Shown: positions 51,305 through 61,110, counted from the stretch's first letter. The stretch is DNA of 64,000 bases from Bradyrhizobium sp. LTSP849 (GCF_000938255.1 NZ_JYMR01000051.1:186001-250000), one strand, 5' to 3'. A program made the numbers and translations. The notes: generated by a model from the letters alone, not told the origin.

Positions 51305-52414
51305 ATGGTCATGCGCGGCAGCCGATCCACGCTCCGATACGTCGTCGCATCGATGTTGGTCGCAGCAATGTCGTTGATGCTGGCAGGCTGCGGAAGGGAA
51401 GCGGAAACGAATAACGCGCCTGCGTCGCGTATCGTACGCACGGCCACCGTGGAAAAACGCAAGATCACGACACCGCTGACATTCTCCGGCCGGATCGAAG
51501 CCGAGGATGAAGTGAATGTCGCATTCCGAATATCCGGGCGGCTGTTGAACAACGACGCCAAGATCGGCGACCGGGTCAAAAGCGGTCAGGTGCTGGCGCG
51601 ATTGGAGTCCCAGAACGAGCTGAATGCGTTGCGGCAGGCACAGGCATCTCTTGCCGCCGCCCAGGGGCAACTGACGCAGGCGCGCAATCACTTCGACCGT
51701 CAGGAGACGCTCCTGGCGCAGGGCTGGACCACGCGCGTCAACTACGATGCCGCGACCCAAGCGCAGCAAACGGCGCGATCGCAGGTCGATGCTGCCGAAG
51801 CCGCACTGAGTGCCGCGCATGACCTGGTCGGCTTCACCGAACTGAAAGCCGATGCGCCAGGCGTGATAACTGCTACCGGTCCGGGAGCCGGCGAGGTGGT
51901 GCAGGCCGGGCAGATGATCGTGAGGATCGCGCGGCAAGACGGCCGCGATGCTGTTTTCGACGTCCCCTCTCAATTGATCAGGTCGGCTTCGGCCGATCCG
52001 GAGGTCGAGGTCAGCGTGGCTGACGATCCGAGTATCAAGGCGAAAGGGCGCATTCGCGAGGTCGCCGCGCAGGCCAGTGCCGTGACTCGGACCTTCGAGG
52101 TCAGGGTCGGTCTGACCGATCCTCCGCCGGCGATGCGCCTTGGCGCATCGGTCGTCGGACGGGTGAGCACGAGTGCGGGGCCGATGATCGATATTCCGTC
52201 CTCCGCTCTGACCAGGATGAACCAGCGCCCCGCCGTGTGGATCGTCGATCCGACCACCAGTACAGTCTCCGTGCGCAATGTGGACGTTCTACAGTTCGAC
52301 GAAGCCCAAGCGGTAATTTCGCAGGGACTGGACACCGGTGAAGTCGTTGTTACCGCCGGGGTCCAGGCGCTTCATCCGGGTCAGAAGGTCCGCGTTCTCG
52401 GATCAGAGCCATGA
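51305..52414 (+). CDS. RND efflux periplasmic adaptor, HlyD/MdtA-like lipoprotein
   Basis: A 369-residue membrane fusion protein. It has a lipoprotein signal with lipobox LAGC at residues 26-29 (Cys 29 as acylation site). The adaptor body shows VAFRISGRLLNNDAKIGDRV (lipoyl half), an alpha-hairpin region rich in Gln/Ala, and a beta-barrel domain toward LHPGQKVRVLG. It links the inner-membrane RND pump to an outer-membrane channel. The stop overlaps the pump start (ATGA). No TolC-like gene is in the window. Confidence 0.9.
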   Translation: MVMRGSRSTLRYVVASMLVAAMSLMLAGCGREAETNNAPASRIVRTATVEKRKITTPLTFSGRIEAEDEVNVAFRISGRLLNNDAKIGDRVKSGQVLARLESQNELNALRQAQASLAAAQGQLTQARNHFDRQETLLAQGWTTRVNYDAATQAQQTARSQVDAAEAALSAAHDLVGFTELKADAPGVITATGPGAGEVVQAGQMIVRIARQDGRDAVFDVPSQLIRSASADPEVEVSVADDPSIKAKGRIREVAAQASAVTRTFEVRVGLTDPPPAMRLGASVVGRVSTSAGPMIDIPSSALTRMNQRPAVWIVDPTTSTVSVRNVDVLQFDEAQAVISQGLDTGEVVVTAGVQALHPGQKVRVLGSEP

Positions 52415-55400
52415 GCGGCATCAACCTCTCCGATTGGGCGCTGAAACACCGCTCGCTGGTCGTCTATATGATGATCATTGCGGTCGTCGCGGGTGCGCTG
52501 TTCTATTTCCGCCTGGGTCGGAACGAAGATCCGGCCTTCATCATCAAGACCATGGTCGTCCAGGCCGCCTGGCCAGGGGCTTCCGTGGAGGAGACGATGA
52601 AACAGGTGACGGAGCGCCTCGAACGTCGCTTGCAAGAAACGCCGCATCTCGACTTTCTGCGAAGCTTTACGAAGGCAGGCGTTTCGACCGTCTTCGTGAA
52701 TCTGAAAGGTAGTGCCAGCGCAAGAGAGGTCACGGACACCTGGTACCACGTGCGCAAGTCAATCGGCGACATGCGCCATACGCTACCCGCCGGAGTGATC
52801 GGGCCCGGGTTCAACGACGAGTTCGGCGATACTTTCGGGATTATCTACGCCTTCACCAGCGATGGCTTTAGCCAGCGTGAGCTGCGCGACCGGGTCGAGG
52901 ATATCCGCTCGAAGCTTCTGCTCGTGCCGGACGTGTCAAAGATCGAGCTTTTGGGCGAGCAGGATGAGGTGATCTTCGTCGAGTTCTCCACGAAGGAGCT
53001 TGCTGCCCTCGGCGTCGACCGGTCTGCTCTTATTTCGGCGCTCCAGTCGCAAAACATTGTGCGTCCGGCGGGAACGATACAGACGAGCACTGACAGCATC
53101 TCGATACGGGTATCTGGCGGGTTCCAGTCCGAGCAGGACATCGCGGACATCAATTTTTCCGCGGGTGGGCGCATGCTTCGCCTGAGCGACATCGCGCGCG
53201 TGCGTCGCGGCTACACCGACCCGCCCCAGCCGATGTTTCGGGTCAACGGAAAGCCGGCCGTGGGACTGGCAATCGCCATGCGGGATGGCGGGGATATTCT
53301 TGCACTGGGTGCCAACATCACAAAGGCGATGGCGCAGATTACCGCGGAACTCCCGATCGGAATCGAGCCCACCCTGGTCGCGGACCAGCCCGTCGTGGTC
53401 AATCATGCCATTCGGGAGTTCATGGTCTCGCTGCTTCAGGCGATCGCCATCATCATGGTGGTAAGTTTCATCAGCCTCGGCGTGCGACCCGGCCTGATCA
53501 TCGCGCTCGCCATACCGTTCACGCTGGCGATCGTCTTGCCGATCATGGGACTGCTCGGCATCGACATGCAGCGTATATCGCTGGGCGCGCTGATCATCGC
53601 GCTTGCGTTGCTGGTCGACGATGCAATGACGACGACGGATGCGACGCTCACCAAACTGGCGGAGGGCGCCAGCAAGGTCGAGGCCGCAACTTTCGCTTAC
53701 CGAACCCACGCGATGGCGATGCTGGCGGGCACGCTGGTGACGATCGCGGGCTTCATTCCGGTGGGCTTTGCCGCGAGCTCGGCCGGAGAATACACATTCT
53801 CGCTGTTCGCCGTCGTCACGATCGCACTGTTGGTGTCGTGGTTCGTCGCAGTCATTTTCACGCCGCTGCTTGGCGCTGCGATCCTCGTTCGGCCCAAGCA
53901 AGGCAACTCGGTGGATCCGGGCAGGATTTTCCGCCTGTACCGGAGCTTCTTGATCTCGGCGATGCGCGCAAAATGGCTGACCATCGCGATCTCGGTGGCG
54001 CTCTTTGTCGCCTCGGTCCTTGCGATGCCGCTGATTCCGCGGCAGTTCTTTCCGTCGTCGGATCGTCCGGAACTTCTGGTCGATGTCAGCTTGCCCCAGA
54101 ACGCTTCGATTTACGCGAGCGAAGCCGCGGCGAGGCGCCTGGATGCGGCGCTCGCGACGGACCCCGATGTGGCACGATGGAGCACCTATGTGGGACGCGG
54201 CGCCATCCGCTTCTATTTGCCTCTTAACGTCCATCTCCCGAACGACTTCTTCACGCAGACCGTGGTGATCGCAAAGGATGTCGCCGCGCGCGAACGCCTC
54301 CATGCCAAGCTCGAAAGGATGCTGGCGGAAGAATTCCCCAAGGCCATCGCTTTCGTTTCTCCGCTCGAGCTCGGGCCGCCGGTTGGATGGCCGATCCAGT
54401 ACCGGGTCAGTGGGCCTGACGTGGAACGGGTGCGCGAGCTCGCGCTTCAGGTCGGACAGATCGTGGCGTCGAGTCCTGAAACCAAGCAGGTGAATTTCGA
54501 CTGGATGGAGCCCGATCGGCAGGTGCGCATTCGCGTCGATCAGAACGAGGCGCGCCAACTCGGCCTCAGCTCCCAGGCGATCGCGACCGTCCTGAACGCA
54601 GTCATCACGGGCACGCCCATCACCCAGGTCCGCGACGATATCTATCTGGTCAACGTCGTGGCGCGTGCGACCGACGAGCAGAGGGTCTCGCTGGACAGTC
54701 TGCGCAATCTGCAGGTGGCGCTGCCGGGCGGACAAACTGTTCCTCTCAGCCAGTTTGCGTCCTTCGAGTATGGCCAGGAGTTTCCGCTCATCTGGAGGCG
54801 CGACCGCATTCCGACTTTGACGGTCCAGGCTGCTATCGCCGGCGACCAACTGCCGGAAAGCGTGGTCGCCTCGCTGTTGCCGGCGATCGAGAAGTTCCAG
54901 AAGACGCTTCCGCTGCCGTACAGAGTCGTCGTTGGCGGGACCGTGGAAGAAAGCCGGACGTCGCAGGCATCCGTGCTGGCCGTGGTGCCCGTGATGCTTT
55001 TCGTCATGTTCACCGTCCTCATGGTGCAGCTCCGAAGCTTCCCGAGACTGTTCATGGTTCTTAGCGTGGCGCCGCTCGGCCTGATCGGGGTGGTCGCAGC
55101 GTTGATGCTTTCCGGCAGGCCGCTCGGCTTCGTCGCCATTCTCGGTGTGCTGGCGCTTCTCGGCATGATCAGCAAGAACGCCGTCATCCTGATCGGTCAG
55201 ATCGACGCCGAACGCGCCCTGGGTAAGACGCCCTGGGAGGCCGCGGTCGACGCCAGCAGCTCCCGGTTCCGGCCGATCATGCTGACCGCCGTATCGACTG
55301 TCCTTGGGATGATCCCGATCGCGCCGACGGTGTTTTGGGGGCCGATGGCATTCGCGATCATGGGCGGCTTGCTGGTTGCGACGGTTCTTACCCTCGTCTT

Positions 55401-55473
55401 CTTGCCGACGCTGTATGTCGCGTGGTTCGGCGCGACGGAGTCGGTCGACGATCCTGCACTGCACAAGCCATGA
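52411..55473 (+). CDS. RND-family efflux pump, inner-membrane transporter
   Basis: A 1020-residue protein, full length for the HAE/AcrB-like group. It has twelve predicted membrane segments in two repeats, with large periplasmic loops after the first and seventh. The proton-relay Asp pair is in ALLVDDAMTTTDATL and the conserved Lys in GMISKNAVILIGQ; both are as in drug or solute RND pumps. Works with the adaptor encoded just upstream. Substrate is unknown; the downstream arginine genes need not be related. Confidence 0.93.
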   Translation: MSGINLSDWALKHRSLVVYMMIIAVVAGALFYFRLGRNEDPAFIIKTMVVQAAWPGASVEETMKQVTERLERRLQETPHLDFLRSFTKAGVSTVFVNLKGSASAREVTDTWYHVRKSIGDMRHTLPAGVIGPGFNDEFGDTFGIIYAFTSDGFSQRELRDRVEDIRSKLLLVPDVSKIELLGEQDEVIFVEFSTKELAALGVDRSALISALQSQNIVRPAGTIQTSTDSISIRVSGGFQSEQDIADINFSAGGRMLRLSDIARVRRGYTDPPQPMFRVNGKPAVGLAIAMRDGGDILALGANITKAMAQITAELPIGIEPTLVADQPVVVNHAIREFMVSLLQAIAIIMVVSFISLGVRPGLIIALAIPFTLAIVLPIMGLLGIDMQRISLGALIIALALLVDDAMTTTDATLTKLAEGASKVEAATFAYRTHAMAMLAGTLVTIAGFIPVGFAASSAGEYTFSLFAVVTIALLVSWFVAVIFTPLLGAAILVRPKQGNSVDPGRIFRLYRSFLISAMRAKWLTIAISVALFVASVLAMPLIPRQFFPSSDRPELLVDVSLPQNASIYASEAAARRLDAALATDPDVARWSTYVGRGAIRFYLPLNVHLPNDFFTQTVVIAKDVAARERLHAKLERMLAEEFPKAIAFVSPLELGPPVGWPIQYRVSGPDVERVRELALQVGQIVASSPETKQVNFDWMEPDRQVRIRVDQNEARQLGLSSQAIATVLNAVITGTPITQVRDDIYLVNVVARATDEQRVSLDSLRNLQVALPGGQTVPLSQFASFEYGQEFPLIWRRDRIPTLTVQAAIAGDQLPESVVASLLPAIEKFQKTLPLPYRVVVGGTVEESRTSQASVLAVVPVMLFVMFTVLMVQLRSFPRLFMVLSVAPLGLIGVVAALMLSGRPLGFVAILGVLALLGMISKNAVILIGQIDAERALGKTPWEAAVDASSSRFRPIMLTAVSTVLGMIPIAPTVFWGPMAFAIMGGLLVATVLTLVFLPTLYVAWFGATESVDDPALHKP

Positions 55474-55623
55474 GAGAGGTGTGGGCGAAGCCCGATAGGG
55501 GAATCCTTGCCTCCGGCTAGGTAGTCAACCCGATGTTCCCCGTCCCAAAGTGAGTGCACCTGTGATGATCGAAGCAGCTATCTGCGTCGCCGTGAGGGCA
55601 TTGCAGATGACCGGGATGCCCCC

Positions 55624-57057
55624 ATGAGCGCGAATACCGACATACAAAAGCTGCCACTGCGGACCCTGACCGCGATGGTGGTGGGCGGCATGGTCGGTGC
55701 CGGTGTGTTCTCGATACCGCGCAACTTTGCGCAGGCGACCGGTATTTACGGAGCCCTCATCGCGTGGGCCATCGCTGGCGCCGGCATGCTCATGCTGTGC
55801 TTCGTGTTCCAAACGCTGGCCAACCGCAAGCCTGATCTGGATGCCGGCGTCTATGCGTACGCGCGAGCGGGTTTCGGGCCCTATGTCGGGTTCTTCTCGG
55901 CATTCGGGTATTGGGCCAGCGCCTGCGTCGGCAACGTGTCGTATTGGATCCTGATTAAGTCGACGCTCGGTGCGTTTTTCCCCGCTTTGGGGCAGGGCAA
56001 TACGCTGACCGCGGTGCTCATCTCCTCGGTCGGGATATGGGCATTTCATTTTCTGGTGCTGCGCGGCGTGAAGGAAGCAGCGGGAATCAACGCGGTCGTC
56101 ACCATCGCCAAGATCATTCCGCTGCTGTTGTTCGTGGTGTTGTCGATCTTCTACCTCAAGCCGGCCGTGTTCGCGGACAACCTGTGGGGCGGATCGGCCG
56201 GGGACTACGGCAACCTGTTCGCGCAGGTCAAGGCGACGATGCTGGTGACGGTCTTCGTGTTCCTGGGGATCGAGGGCGCAAGCAATTATTCGCGCTTCGC
56301 GGAGAAGCGCGAAGACGTGGGCGTCGCCACCGTCACGGGATTTCTCGGCGTGTTGGCGCTGTTCGCGTCGGTGTCGATACTGGCCTACGGCATTCTGCCC
56401 CGCGCGGAGATCGCGCAGCTTCGCCAGCCCTCGGTCGGTGGTGTGCTCGAGGCCGCCGTCGGCCATTGGGGAGCGGTGTTTATCGGGGCCGGCGTGATCA
56501 TCTCGGTGCTTGGTGCCTATCTGGCGTGGACGATGATGGCCGCGGAGGTGCTATCAGTGGCCGCCAAGAAGCTGGACATGCCAGCCTTCCTGGCACGCGA
56601 GAACGCCAATCAAGTGCCGTCGTCAGCACTGCTGATGACCACGTTGCTGATTCAAGCGGTGCTGGTCGCCACGCTGTTCTCCGACGACGCCTTCACCTTC
56701 GCACTGTCGCTCTGCAGCCACCTGTCGTTGATCCCGTACTTTCTGTCCGCGGCCTTTGCGTTGATGCTGGTGTTCCGCCGGGAGACTTACGAAAAGGATC
56801 CACGCGATCTCCGCAAGGACGCCATCATCGCGGTTCTGGCGACGATCTACACGATATTCTTGTTGTTTGCAGGCGGGACGAAGTTCCTGTTGCTCGGCTT
56901 CATCATCTACGCGCCCGGCACAATCCTCTACTACATCACGCGGAAAGAGCAGGGCAAACAACTCTTCACGCCCGCCGAGTGGGTCTTGTTCGCGGTAGCA
57001 GTGATCGGATGTGTCGTCGGTATCCATGGCCTCGCCACCGGCTATATCAGCATCTAG
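55624..57057 (+). CDS. arcD: Arginine/ornithine antiporter (ArcD-like, APC family)
   Basis: A 477-residue APC permease with about twelve membrane segments. GGMVGAGVFSIPRNF and FVFLGIEGASNYSRFAEKRE are as in ArcD proteins. It is 23 bases ahead of arginine deiminase on the same strand, which supports exchange of external arginine for internal ornithine or citrulline. It is a close paralogue of the 42917-44356 gene. The ATG at 55624 starts ANTDIQKL shortly ahead of the first helix. Confidence 0.88.
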   Translation: MSANTDIQKLPLRTLTAMVVGGMVGAGVFSIPRNFAQATGIYGALIAWAIAGAGMLMLCFVFQTLANRKPDLDAGVYAYARAGFGPYVGFFSAFGYWASACVGNVSYWILIKSTLGAFFPALGQGNTLTAVLISSVGIWAFHFLVLRGVKEAAGINAVVTIAKIIPLLLFVVLSIFYLKPAVFADNLWGGSAGDYGNLFAQVKATMLVTVFVFLGIEGASNYSRFAEKREDVGVATVTGFLGVLALFASVSILAYGILPRAEIAQLRQPSVGGVLEAAVGHWGAVFIGAGVIISVLGAYLAWTMMAAEVLSVAAKKLDMPAFLARENANQVPSSALLMTTLLIQAVLVATLFSDDAFTFALSLCSHLSLIPYFLSAAFALMLVFRRETYEKDPRDLRKDAIIAVLATIYTIFLLFAGGTKFLLLGFIIYAPGTILYYITRKEQGKQLFTPAEWVLFAVAVIGCVVGIHGLATGYISI

Positions 57058-57080
57058 CCCCAATACGAAAGGAGCCACCA

Positions 57081-58328
57081 ATGGTGAATTCCTCAGCCTT
57101 CGGCGTTCATTCGGAGGTCGGTCAGCTCCGAAAGGTGATGGTGTGCTCGCCCGGTCGCGCGCATCAGCGGCTCACGCCGTCCAACTGCGATACGCTGCTG
57201 TTCGACGATGTGCTCTGGGTGGACAACGCCAAGCGCGATCATTTCGATTTCATGCAGAAAATGCGTGACCGTGGCGTCGACGTCGTGGAAATGCACAATC
57301 TGCTCGCGGAAACCGTCGCCATCCCGGAGGCGAGGAAATGGATTCTCGACAATCAGGTGGTTCCCGATCAAGTCGGACTCGGTCTCGTTGACGAGCTTCG
57401 CTCCTATCTCGAGGGCCTCAAGGCGCGTGAGCTCGCGGAGACTCTCATCGGCGGTGTGTCGACTCATGATTTCCCGGAGGCCCATGGCGGCGAGATGCTC
57501 AAACTGGTCCGCGAGGCTGCGGGCATGACCGAATATCTGCTGCCGCCGCTGCCGAACACGCTGTACACGCGGGACACGACCTGCTGGATCTATGGCGGGG
57601 TCACGTTGAATTCGCTGTATTGGCCAGCGCGGCATGAAGAGCCGATCCTCGCGACCGCCATCTACAAATTTCACCCGGATTTCGCTGGCAAGGTCAATGT
57701 CTGGTGGGGTGATCCGACCAAGGACCATGGCCTTGCGACCTTCGAAGGCGGCGACGTAATGCCGATCGGAAAGGGCAATGTCCTGATCGGCCTGAGCGAA
57801 CGGACCTCGCGGCAGGCCATCAGCCAGGTTGCCGCTGCCCTGTTCGCGAAGAAGGCGGCCGAGCGCGTGATCGTGGCGGCCATGCCAAAGCTGCGCGCGG
57901 CCATGCATCTGGATACCGTGTTTACCTTCGCGGACCGCGATTGCGTGCTGCTGTATCCCGACATCGTCAACAACATCACGGCGTACTCCTATCGGCCCGC
58001 AAACAATTCCGCGGGCGTCGAGTTGCACAAGGACGAGAAGCCGTTTGTGGATGTCGTGGCCGAAGCCCTCGGCCTGAAGAAACTGCGCGTCGTCGAGACC
58101 GGCGGCAACGCTTATATGCGCGAGCGCACCCAATGGGATAGCGGTGCCAATCTCGTCTGTGCCTCTCCGGGCGTTGTGTTTGCCTACGACCGCAATACCT
58201 ACACCAACACCTTGTTGCGGAAGGAAGGCATCGAAGTGATTACCATTGTCGGGGCGGAGCTCGGGCGTGGCCGCGGCGGCGGTCATTGCATGACCTGCCC
58301 GATCATCAGGGACGCGGTGGACTACTAA
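57081..58328 (+). CDS. arcA: Arginine deiminase
   Basis: A 415-residue enzyme that converts arginine to citrulline and ammonia, the first step of the ADI pathway. The C-terminal GGGHCMTCPI contains the nucleophilic Cys (residue 403). The N-terminal FGVHSEVGQLRKVMVCSPG and internal TRDTTCWIYGG and FEGGDVMPIG blocks carry the substrate-binding residues. Start ATG at 57081 follows AAAGGAG. arcB and arcC are not in the window, so citrulline may be exported or processed elsewhere. Confidence 0.95.
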   Translation: MVNSSAFGVHSEVGQLRKVMVCSPGRAHQRLTPSNCDTLLFDDVLWVDNAKRDHFDFMQKMRDRGVDVVEMHNLLAETVAIPEARKWILDNQVVPDQVGLGLVDELRSYLEGLKARELAETLIGGVSTHDFPEAHGGEMLKLVREAAGMTEYLLPPLPNTLYTRDTTCWIYGGVTLNSLYWPARHEEPILATAIYKFHPDFAGKVNVWWGDPTKDHGLATFEGGDVMPIGKGNVLIGLSERTSRQAISQVAAALFAKKAAERVIVAAMPKLRAAMHLDTVFTFADRDCVLLYPDIVNNITAYSYRPANNSAGVELHKDEKPFVDVVAEALGLKKLRVVETGGNAYMRERTQWDSGANLVCASPGVVFAYDRNTYTNTLLRKEGIEVITIVGAELGRGRGGGHCMTCPIIRDAVDY

Positions 58329-58349
58329 ACAGGGCGGCCGGGTTTGGGG

Positions 58350-58368
58350 GTGACGGTTAGCGCGTCAC
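58350..58368. terminator. Possible hairpin after arcA
   Basis: GTGACG-GTTAGCG-CGTCAC lies 21 bases after the arcA stop. A six-base-pair stem with a seven-base loop and no T-run is only weak evidence for termination. Confidence 0.35.
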
Positions 58369-58488
58369 AATCGAGCACGGGTTCCCTTCGCCAGAACAAC
58401 CAAGGATTTAAAACCTCAACACCAACACGCCACAATTTTCGTTCATCGTGGCATGAGTCGTGGTGTTCGCAGAGCCGTGGGGATAGCC

Positions 58489-59295
58489 ATGCGACGCTCA
58501 TTTGCCGTATTGCCGGTTCTCGGAGCGTTCAGCGTAAGCAGCGCCTGGGCCGCTGAACTTGACCTCACCGAGATGAGGACGAGTACCGTGTCGGTGCCAT
58601 CCTGGAGCGTTGTGGGCTCCGTCTCACCGACCTTCACCGACAACGCGCTGTTCAGCCGCGATAACCGCAAGTCCGATGGCTACTACGAGCCCGACATCAG
58701 CGTCAGGCTCGACGGTTATCTGACAAACGACCTGTCCTATCGGCTCTATGCGCGCGCGCAGTACGATGCTTTTGCGACGGAGAAGGATGGAAATGCCGCG
58801 ATCGCGCGCCTGGGAGGGCGCCTGACCGAGAATTGGAACGGCTGGCGGTTCTCCGCCATTTACGAGAATCGCTACGATTTCGACGGCGTCTACCGTGACC
58901 TCGCGTTTATCTCGCACGACGTGATGGGTTCCGTGGCCCGCGACTTCCAGGTCGACAACGTCACGCTGTCGCCGCTGTTGCTGTTGACCTATCGGTTCTC
59001 CGATCTGGCGGAGGCGCGCCGCTGGCGCTTCGATGCGGTCCTCGGAATAGAAGTCAAGCTCGATCCCAAATGGTCGATTGTGAGTGCGCCGCTGTTCGAA
59101 GCCTATTGGTTCACGGACGGATTGAACAGGGGACGGCAGGATCAGCTCTATTCGGCCGATATCGGCGTGAGGTACAGTTTTGCAAGCAACCTGTCGCTGA
59201 CGACCAGCGTGCTCTACGAGGTGCGGACGTCGAATGTTGCGTTGCGAAACTATCGGGATCTCCGGGTCGGTCCCCGGCTTGACTTCGCATTTTGA
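58489..59295 (+). CDS. Outer-membrane beta-barrel protein
   Basis: A 268-residue exported protein. A signal peptide (residues 1-22, ending SAWA) precedes alternating polar/nonpolar strands rich in Tyr and Arg, such as SYRLYARAQYDAF and WRFSAIYENRYDF, and the chain ends in GPRLDFAF with the terminal Phe typical of barrels. No specific family is recognised. The ATG at 58489 is chosen over 58453 since the signal peptide then has normal length. It is encoded after arcA and 14 bases before a small exported protein. Confidence 0.72.
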   Translation: MRRSFAVLPVLGAFSVSSAWAAELDLTEMRTSTVSVPSWSVVGSVSPTFTDNALFSRDNRKSDGYYEPDISVRLDGYLTNDLSYRLYARAQYDAFATEKDGNAAIARLGGRLTENWNGWRFSAIYENRYDFDGVYRDLAFISHDVMGSVARDFQVDNVTLSPLLLLTYRFSDLAEARRWRFDAVLGIEVKLDPKWSIVSAPLFEAYWFTDGLNRGRQDQLYSADIGVRYSFASNLSLTTSVLYEVRTSNVALRNYRDLRVGPRLDFAF

Positions 59296-59309
59296 TAGGT
59301 GTCTGGACG

Positions 59310-59558
59310 ATGCGGACGAAATGGGTGTTTGTGCTGATCGGGTCGGCGATTGGAACGATGGCGATATCGGCCGTTGCTGCCGACCCGCGCGACTCTGTCG
59401 ACCGTGGCCAGCGTCTCGATACCGATGCACTCAGGGACGACGTTGGCACGAACCGCCTTCGGGCCCCGTCCCATCCTCTCGTGATTGCACCCGTGCCGCA
59501 GCCTATTCCGACTGCGAAGGGAAAGAAGCGCACCAAAAGCAGCGACAGCAACCGGTAG
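59310..59558 (+). CDS. Small exported protein, unknown
   Basis: An 82-residue protein with a signal peptide (residues 1-23, ending ISAVAA) and a short, proline-rich mature part with a basic end (PIPTAKGKKRTK). It starts 14 bases after the barrel protein; a longer frame begins at 59292. I do not recognise a family. Co-transcription with the barrel protein is likely. Confidence 0.5.
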   Translation: MRTKWVFVLIGSAIGTMAISAVAADPRDSVDRGQRLDTDALRDDVGTNRLRAPSHPLVIAPVPQPIPTAKGKKRTKSSDSNR

Positions 59559-59913
59559 ATCACAGCCGTGCTCGATACACCTGGCTGACGGCGTCGATAA
59601 TCCGTCTTCGCAGCGTACGACGTCCCGGATCTGTCAATCATTTTAGACAGTATTGTATCGCCTTTGAACGTGCCGCCGAATGGCGCAGGCATGGCTGGCA
59701 CAATTTGCATATCGATATGTCGAAATCCATCTCACTCATGCGTGATTCTGTTGCCAGAAAAATACTACCTAGTGGTGTGTATGTACTGAGCGGGATATAA
59801 TTCCCCGAGTTGAACGTCATGTAGTTACTGATTGATGGGTGTCTCGTGGGCGGGGAGGGAGAGACATTTTCGGACGGCTCAGTTTTGAATTTGAAAGTTC
59901 TTCCGAAGAGTGA
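59559..59913. other. AT-richer intergenic region upstream of the histidine kinase
   Basis: These 355 bases hold no supported gene. They are noticeably poorer in GC than the flanks. CATATCGATATG (59708-59719) is a perfect twelve-base palindrome, and CTGTC-N10-GACAG lies at 59631-59650. The kinase promoter is probably here. Confidence 0.5.
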
Positions 59914-61110
59914 GTGAGTTTCGTGAAAGTATTCGGTCTTGATGCCGGCGAGCCGAAGAGACCCAGCGTTACGGAGCGGATGGCGTTTGAGTTGGCGGGC
60001 GGCCGTCTCTACTGGGACCACGCTTCGGACCTTCTCTTCGCGATACATACTTTGCATGATGGGCGCTTCGGATATGAGGCGATCAATCCGGCCTTCGAGG
60101 CGCGCCTTGGTGTTTCGTCCTGGGAAGTTCGCGACCTTGATATCACCGAATGCATGGAGAGCAGCGACGCCAAGTCCGTTGGTGATGCGCTCATCGCCTG
60201 CATGGCCCGGGGAGCCGAAGTCAGGATTCGCCATTGTCTTTCGCTTGGTGGCCCTCGATGCAAATGTGAGACAACCGTAGCTCCAGTCTTCGATTCCATA
60301 GACGGTATTGTCGTCCGTGTGATCGGTAGTCATCGGATATTGCGCGAGGAGCCGCTCGGGAATGGAGCGCCGGGGCGAGCCGACGAGTGGGGGAGCGTTA
60401 GCCTGGCCTCCATCCAAGAAGATATTCAGCGGCGGATTGCTTCCGATCTGCATGATTCAACCTGCCAGCATTTGATCGCCGCCAGCCTTGGAATCATGCG
60501 AGTCCGGGCCCACCTCGCCGGCCCGATCGATGCCGAGCGTCTCTGCGACGATATCGACGCCTCGATCGACGAGGCCCTGAAGGAGATCCGGTCGTTCTCT
60601 TATCTGCTTCACCCCCAGAGTCTGACAGCTGAAGGGTTGAAAGCGACGATCGAGCGCTACGCCGAAGGGTTTGCTGCGCGAACATCGTTACGAATCAGCA
60701 CGAGGATCCTGGCCGACGTGGATCGATTGTCCCGCGACAGCCAGTACGCCTTGCTGCGCGTCACCCAGGAAGCGCTCACGAATGTGTTTCGTCACGCAAA
60801 GGCGACCGAGGTCAAAATCGTCGTCGATGCGACCGATGGACATTTTCGGCTCAAGATCAGCGACAACGGACGCGGTTTCCTTGTCGGCGATGTGAGACGC
60901 GGCGCCAAGGCAGGAACTGTCGGCGTCGGAATTCCGGCAATGCGGGCGAGGCTTCAGCAACTCGGAGGCACACTCGATGTTCAATTCAATCCGACGATGC
61001 GCCGGTCCGGGACGTTGTTGTGCGCGATCGTCCCGTGTGGCGCCGCGATGAAGAAGCGCAACTGTCGAAGCCGGACCCACACCATGGCAGCTTATCGAGG
61101 TCCGCAATGA
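59914..61110 (+). CDS. Sensor histidine kinase, NarL-type partner (HisKA_3)
   Basis: A 398-residue cytoplasmic kinase without membrane segments. An N-terminal PAS-like sensor region (about residues 30-145) precedes HisKA_3 with the phospho-accepting His 180 in LHDSTCQHL, then a HATPase domain with N-box QEALTNVFRHAKA (Asn 290), DNGRGF near 317-322 and GVGIPAMRAR. The start is a GTG at 59914 after GAAGAG; a GTG three codons later is also possible. It likely phosphorylates one or both downstream regulators. The signal is unknown; Cys at 108, 116 and 118 of the sensor part are noticeable. Confidence 0.88.
   Translation: MSFVKVFGLDAGEPKRPSVTERMAFELAGGRLYWDHASDLLFAIHTLHDGRFGYEAINPAFEARLGVSSWEVRDLDITECMESSDAKSVGDALIACMARGAEVRIRHCLSLGGPRCKCETTVAPVFDSIDGIVVRVIGSHRILREEPLGNGAPGRADEWGSVSLASIQEDIQRRIASDLHDSTCQHLIAASLGIMRVRAHLAGPIDAERLCDDIDASIDEALKEIRSFSYLLHPQSLTAEGLKATIERYAEGFAARTSLRISTRILADVDRLSRDSQYALLRVTQEALTNVFRHAKATEVKIVVDATDGHFRLKISDNGRGFLVGDVRRGAKAGTVGVGIPAMRARLQQLGGTLDVQFNPTMRRSGTLLCAIVPCGAAMKKRNCRSRTHTMAAYRGPQ

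Noticed and set aside
52936..55464. An 842-codon open frame antisense to the RND pump
   Set aside because: It mirrors the codon bias of the pump gene, is rich in Arg, His and Asp, and has no family, start site or signal.
56037..58328. A 763-codon frame joining arcD and arcA into one protein
   Set aside because: The upstream half is in a different frame from arcD and encodes Arg-rich noise; arcA begins at 57081 with its own ribosome site.
59696..59708. Possible sigma-54 promoter (TGGCAC and TTTGC)
   Set aside because: Only eight bases separate the GG and GC pairs, where ten are required.
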